Origin: Anaerolineales bacterium
GTDB taxonomy: Bacteria; Chloroflexota; Anaerolineae; Anaerolineales; DRMV01
Assembly: GCA_026996855.1 (NCBI GenBank)
Contig: JALWJZ010000059.1
Coordinates: 1 to 47,545, forward strand
Direction of reading: 5' to 3'
DNA length: 47,545 nucleotides
Shown here: one piece after another, positions 44,314 to 47,545 of the stretch
How the letters are laid out: each line of letters opens with the position of its first letter
Numbering within the stretch: position 1 is the first letter of the stretch
Made by a program: the position numbers and the translations under genes
The notes under the pieces: model-generated
Database searches by the model: none
The model's input: the letters and a program-made list of their open reading frames with translations, nothing else
What the model was told of the DNA's origin: nothing

Positions 44314-45668
44314 AGGCCTCCGGCCTTGGCCATGGTCAGGCCCGGCGGTTCCGGGTTTTCGGGAGCCGGATACCCCCGGCCCACCCCGCGATAAATGAAG
44401 CCCAATTCAAACATGGTCTTGGGGTCGTAGATGTTCCGTCCGTCGTACAGCACAGGACGGCGCATCAGGTTCTTGATGCGTTCCAAATCCAGGTGCTTGA
44501 ACTCGTTCCAGTCCGTGACCACGATGAGCGCGTCCGCGCCCTCGGCCAGGCTGTAGGGGTCGGGGAAGTATTCCACCTCGGGGAGGATGCGCCGCGCGTT
44601 GTCCATGGCAATGGGGTCGTAAGCCCGCACCCGCGCGCCCTCGTCCAGCAAATAGCGGGCGATGTCGATGGAAGGCGCTTCCCGCATGTCGTCGGTGTTG
44701 GGCTTGAAGGAGAGGCCCAACAGACCAACCACGTGCCCGGCCACGGAGCCGCCCAGCATCTCCTTGACCCGTTCCACGGCCATGCGCCGGCGGTCCTGGT
44801 TGATGTCCAGCACGGCCCGAAGCAACTGGGGATGCCGACCCATGACCTCCGCGGCGTAGGCCAGGGCCTGCACGTCCTTGGGGAAACAAGAACCGCCAAA
44901 GCCCAAACCGGCCTCCAGAAAATGGGGGCCGATGCGGGGGTCGTAGCCCATACCCACAGCCACTTCTTTCACGTCCGCGCCCATGGCCTCACAAATGTTG
45001 GCGATTTCGTTAATGAAGGAAATCTTGGTGGCCAAGAACGCGTTGGACGCATACTTAATCATCTCCGCGGTGCGCAAATCCGTGACGATGATGGGCGCGC
45101 GCAGGGGCAGGTGCAACTGGGCCACCTTTTCCGCGGCCTCGGGGTCGGTGGAACCCAACACGATGCGGTGGGGGTTCATGAAGTCCTGAATGGCGTTTCC
45201 CTCCCGCAAGAACTCGGGACAGGACACCACGGAGAAGGGGATGGGTTCCTTTTGGTGCTGTTTCACCACCTGGGTCACCCAATCCCCCGTGCCCACGGGC
45301 ACGGTGGATTTGTTCACGATGATGAGGGGATGGCGCATGTGCTCGGCGATAGAACGGGCCGCGGCTTCCACATAGCGCAAATCGGCCTCGCCGTCCGCGC
45401 CAGGGGGCGTGCCCACCGCGATGAAGACGAATTCCGCGCCGTCCAGGGCCTCGTCATAGGAGGTGGTGAAGGAAAGGCGGCCCATCTTCATGTTGCGGCA
45501 CACCATCTCCTCCAGGCCCGGCTCGTAAATGGGCATCTCGCCCCGGCGCAGTTTTTCGATTTTCTCTTCGTCGATGTCCATGCCCACCACGCGGTTGCCC
45601 AGGTCCGCGAAGCCGGCCGCGGTAACCAGGCCCACATAACCCACCCCGATGACCGCGATTTTCCGCAT
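44310..45668 (-). CDS. ugd: UDP-glucose/GDP-mannose dehydrogenase family protein
   Basis: A 452-residue enzyme that oxidises a nucleotide sugar twice at C6, probably UDP-glucose to UDP-glucuronate. The NAD motif is GVGYVGLV (8-15). The catalytic cysteine is C261 in FGGSCFPKD, and K205 lies in [13 protein letters not shown]. Length and motif order fit UGD. The start at 45668 follows GGAGGAA; a longer frame upstream reads back through the hairpins. It is the first gene of a four-gene operon (dehydrogenase, methyltransferase, RNase H, glycosyltransferase-like). Confidence 0.93.
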   Translation of the reverse strand: MRKIAVIGVGYVGLVTAAGFADLGNRVVGMDIDEEKIEKLRRGEMPIYEPGLEEMVCRNMKMGRLSFTTSYDEALDGAEFVFIAVGTPPGADGEADLRYVEAAARSIAEHMRHPLIIVNKSTVPVGTGDWVTQVVKQHQKEPIPFSVVSCPEFLREGNAIQDFMNPHRIVLGSTDPEAAEKVAQLHLPLRAPIIVTDLRTAEMIKYASNAFLATKISFINEIANICEAMGADVKEVAVGMGYDPRIGPHFLEAGLGFGGSCFPKDVQALAYAAEVMGRHPQLLRAVLDINQDRRRMAVERVKEMLGGSVAGHVVGLLGLSFKPNTDDMREAPSIDIARYLLDEGARVRAYDPIAMDNARRILPEVEYFPDPYSLAEGADALIVVTDWNEFKHLDLERIKNLMRRPVLYDGRNIYDPKTMFELGFIYRGVGRGYPAPENPEPPGLTMAKAGGL

Positions 45669-45694
45669 ATCGGTTCCTCCAGACAAAAAAGTGC

Positions 45695-45721
45695 GGAAAA
45701 AGGCTCGCGCGGCCTTTTTCC
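45695..45721 (-). terminator. Hairpin between the thiolase and ugd genes
   Basis: A 10-bp stem GGAAAAAGGC/GCCTTTTTCC with a 7-base loop, followed on the minus strand by GCACTTTTTT. It is a good terminator for the thiolase gene, just ahead of ugd. Confidence 0.6.
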
Positions 45722-45740
45722 GTTTGGGTGTCAGGTGCAG

Positions 45741-45770
45741 GAGGCCCGGGAAAGCGCTTTCCCGGGCCTC
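45741..45770. terminator. Perfect 30-base palindrome after the thiolase gene
   Basis: GAGGCCCGGGAAAGC and its exact complement meet with no spacer, five bases after the thiolase stop. It has no U-tract of its own but can form a 13-15 bp hairpin ahead of the second hairpin. Confidence 0.6.
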
Positions 45771-45774
45771 CCCA

Positions 45775-46968
45775 TTATACCCGTTCCACAGCCATGGCCA
45801 CGGCCTCGCCGCCGCCCAGGCACAGGGCGGCCACGCCGCGGCGCAGGTCGTACCGCTTGAGCGCGTGCAGCAAGGTAACCAGGATGCGCGCGCCGGAGGC
45901 GCCCAGAGGATGCCCCAGCGCGATGGCACCGCCGTGCACGTTGACCTTGCTCCAATCCAGGCCCAGTTCTTTGCCGTTGGCCAGGATTTGGGCGGCAAAG
46001 GCCTCGTTGATTTCAAAAAGGTCCACGTCGTCCAGGCTCCAGCCCACCTTTTCCAGCAATTTGGGGATGGCCAGCGCCGGCGCGCGGAAAATCCACTTGG
46101 GTTCCACCGCGGCGTTGGCGTACCCCACGATACGGGCCATGGGTTCCGCGCCGATGCGCTCCGCGTAGGCCAGCGAAGTCACCACCAGCGCGGCCGCGCC
46201 ATCGTTCAGGCTGGGCGCGTTGCCCGCGGTCACCCTGCCGTCGGGCTTGAAGACCGGTTTGAGGCGCGCCAGGGCCTCCAGGCTGGTATCCCGACGGGGC
46301 GTTTCGTCCACCTCCACCACCTGCACCTGGCCCTTACGCTGGGGCACTTCCACGGGCACGATTTCCTCCCGGAAGGCGCCTTCGTCGGTGGCCCGCACGG
46401 CCTTCCGGTGGCTCTCGTACGCGTAGCGGTCCATTTCCTCCCGGGAAATGTCGTAAGCCTCCGCGATGAACTCCGCGGCGTCACCCATGAGCCAGTTCTC
46501 GAACGCGCACCACAGGCCGTCCTGAATCAGGGCATCCTGCATTTGGGCATGGCCGAAGCGCAACTCACCCAGACGACCGTACACCAGGTAGGGCGCGCGG
46601 CTCATGGATTCCATGCCCCCGGCCACCAGGGCCTGGGCATCGCCGGCGCGAATGGCCTGGGCGGCCAGCATCACGGCTTGCAAACCGGAACCACACACTT
46701 TGTTCACCGTGAACGCGCCCACCGTGGGGGGAACGCCGCCGAAAATGGCGGCCTGCCGGGCCGGGTTCTGGCCCACCCCGGCGGAAACCACGTTCCCCAT
46801 GATGACCTGGTCCAGTTCCTCCAAATCGGGAAGTCCGGCACGCTCCACCGCGGCCCGCACGGCAAACGCGGCAAGTTTGGGCGCGGGCAGCGGACTCAAC
46901 ACGCCTCGGAAACGCCCCGAAGGCGTCCGGGCACCGCTCAAGATGACGGGAATGCGGGTCGTCTCCAT
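45775..46968 (-). CDS. Acetyl-CoA C-acetyltransferase (thiolase)
   Basis: A 397-residue thiolase that joins or cleaves acetyl-CoA units. The active-site cysteine is C92 in [11 protein letters not shown]. The second signature, [19 protein letters not shown], holds H353, and the C-terminal C383 lies in [11 protein letters not shown]. These, with normal length, indicate the biosynthetic/degradative acetyl-CoA acetyltransferase class. The start at 46968 follows AGGAG; an in-frame ATG 6 codons upstream is less well placed. It is monocistronic, between two hairpin terminators. Confidence 0.94.
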   Translation of the reverse strand: METTRIPVILSGARTPSGRFRGVLSPLPAPKLAAFAVRAAVERAGLPDLEELDQVIMGNVVSAGVGQNPARQAAIFGGVPPTVGAFTVNKVCGSGLQAVMLAAQAIRAGDAQALVAGGMESMSRAPYLVYGRLGELRFGHAQMQDALIQDGLWCAFENWLMGDAAEFIAEAYDISREEMDRYAYESHRKAVRATDEGAFREEIVPVEVPQRKGQVQVVEVDETPRRDTSLEALARLKPVFKPDGRVTAGNAPSLNDGAAALVVTSLAYAERIGAEPMARIVGYANAAVEPKWIFRAPALAIPKLLEKVGWSLDDVDLFEINEAFAAQILANGKELGLDWSKVNVHGGAIALGHPLGASGARILVTLLHALKRYDLRRGVAALCLGGGEAVAMAVERV

Positions 46969-47054
46969 GGGTATACTCCTAACCATCCGATGGATTTGGT
47001 GGTACGGACCAAAACGCCACTAAAACCCGAGGTTTTCTACAAGTGTACCAAAGA

Positions 47055-47091
47055 GGAAAAACAAAACGGGCGGCCGCTCCAGACCGCCCGT
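47055..47091 (-). terminator. Terminator-like hairpin upstream of the thiolase gene
   Basis: ACGGGCGG/CCGCCCGT stem with a 10-base loop, followed on the minus strand by TTTTGTTTTT. It lies about 90 bases before the thiolase start, so it either ends a transcript from the region 47092-47345 or attenuates thiolase expression. Confidence 0.6.
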
Positions 47092-47345
47092 GTGGATCAT
47101 ACCATGCCCGTGTCCGGAAGCGGCAGGCAAAAATAGCACCGTGCCAGACAATTGTGAGATGATTTTGATGTACACGCCAGACGAGTGCAAGGCCACCCCT
47201 TTTGTTTCGGTGCTATGGTAAGGGTGACCATGGATTTCAAGGAGGCGCCCCGATGTTGAAGAGAATCCACCGCCAGGGAGCACGAGAACCGCCGCCATCC
47301 AGGTGCTGAGGTCGTTCCTTCCTGCCCTTGCTTTCCCCTTACAGG
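47092..47345. other. Intergenic region with rrn-leader-like segment
   Basis: No convincing gene. Overlapping minus-strand frames of 84 and 113 codons have no family features. A 24-base block at 47323-47346 (TGCCCTTGCTTTCCCC on the plus strand, then TTACAGGC) is identical to the rrn leader at 22973-22996. On the plus strand, AAGGAGG followed by ATG (47252) could start an 18-codon peptide, with nothing to support it. Confidence 0.5.
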
Positions 47346-47545
47346 CCCCATACCCCCTCACCGGACAGGCCGGGTTACTCCATCCGGCCTGTCCCTGTCT
47401 CGAAAGGCGGGGAAAAGTGCACGGAACTTTTCAGGGTAGAAAGGCCCCATACCCCCTCACCGGACAGGCCGGGTTCCCCCGCCCGGCCTGTCCCTGTCTC
47501 GAAAGGCGGGGGAAAAGTGCACGGCACTTTTCAAGGTAGAAAGGC
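47344..47545. repeat. 100-bp tandem repeat with two hairpins per unit
   Basis: Units begin near 47344, 47443 and 47543 (period 99-100) and continue past the window end. Each holds GGACAGGCCGGG/CCGGCCTGTCC and GAAAAGTGC/GCACTTTTC inverted repeats. The copies differ at only a few positions, mostly in the loop of the first hairpin. Confidence 0.88.

Noticed and set aside
47020-47361. Minus-strand frame of 113 codons upstream of the thiolase
   Set aside because: No ribosome binding site or family pattern; it runs through a terminator-like hairpin and shares its start with the rrn-leader-like block.
47344-47545. CRISPR array
   Set aside because: The whole 100-bp unit repeats, including the parts that would be spacers, and the palindromes are inside the unit; no unique spacers and no cas genes.

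Overview
This is a GC-rich bacterial chromosome segment with genes densely packed on both strands, many sharing 4-base ATGA start/stop overlaps. The gene families and style point to a thermophilic Chloroflexota, probably Anaerolineae-like: GT87 and DUF4349 membrane proteins, Thr-Pro-rich extracellular linkers, Gls24-NusB-Tat clustering, a very GC-rich rRNA operon, and dispersed palindromic repeats. This assignment is an inference from gene content; no search was run.

Layout. 1-6.1 kb (minus): a coiled-coil repeat protein cut by the window edge, nuoC-nuoB-nuoA of respiratory complex I, then a separate operon hisI-hisE-HAD phosphatase-membrane protein-acyl-CoA carboxyltransferase. 6.2-16.8 kb: a LysK-like M20 hydrolase, an orphan DNA methyltransferase, a PucR-type regulator, two exported proteins (one AT-rich, with a candidate phase-variable promoter), a DUF4349 lipoprotein, a GT87 membrane glycosyltransferase, a YlxP-like protein and a long RelA/SpoT enzyme.

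16.9-23.05 kb (minus): a complete rrn operon, 16S-tRNA-Ile-tRNA-Ala-23S-5S. It has a near-consensus promoter, matching processing stems around 16S and 23S, boxA-like repeats and a terminator. The 23S gene carries a 678-bp group I intron with a LAGLIDADG endonuclease at the site equivalent to E. coli position 1931. It also has expansion hairpins, two of which (a third lies in the intron) are built from a palindromic repeat that also occurs elsewhere in the window.

23.1-35.6 kb: a hydroxyacid dehydrogenase / CMP-sugar synthetase / beta-CASP metallohydrolase operon (minus), then a plus-strand run: DUF4190, Gls24-NusB-TatB-TatC, a repeat cluster, an exported Cys-His protein (minus), a lipid kinase, a hotdog thioesterase, a peptide-type solute-binding protein overlapping a family 5 uracil-DNA glycosylase. 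35.6-47.5 kb: a Ser/Thr kinase behind a flippase-like membrane protein (minus), SufU, lactate permease, then a minus operon of UDP-glucose dehydrogenase, methyltransferase, RNase H and a membrane glycosyltransferase, a thiolase, and a 100-bp tandem repeat running off the end.

How the parts work together. Energy and carbon metabolism are represented by complex I, acyl-CoA carboxyltransferase, thiolase and lactate permease. Cell-surface building is represented by GT87, UDP-glucose dehydrogenase, CMP-sugar synthetase and the flippase. The stringent-response enzyme and the rrn operon are adjacent on the same strand. The most unusual material is in and around the rrn operon, in the RelA/SpoT enzyme, and in the poly-G promoter near 11.2 kb.
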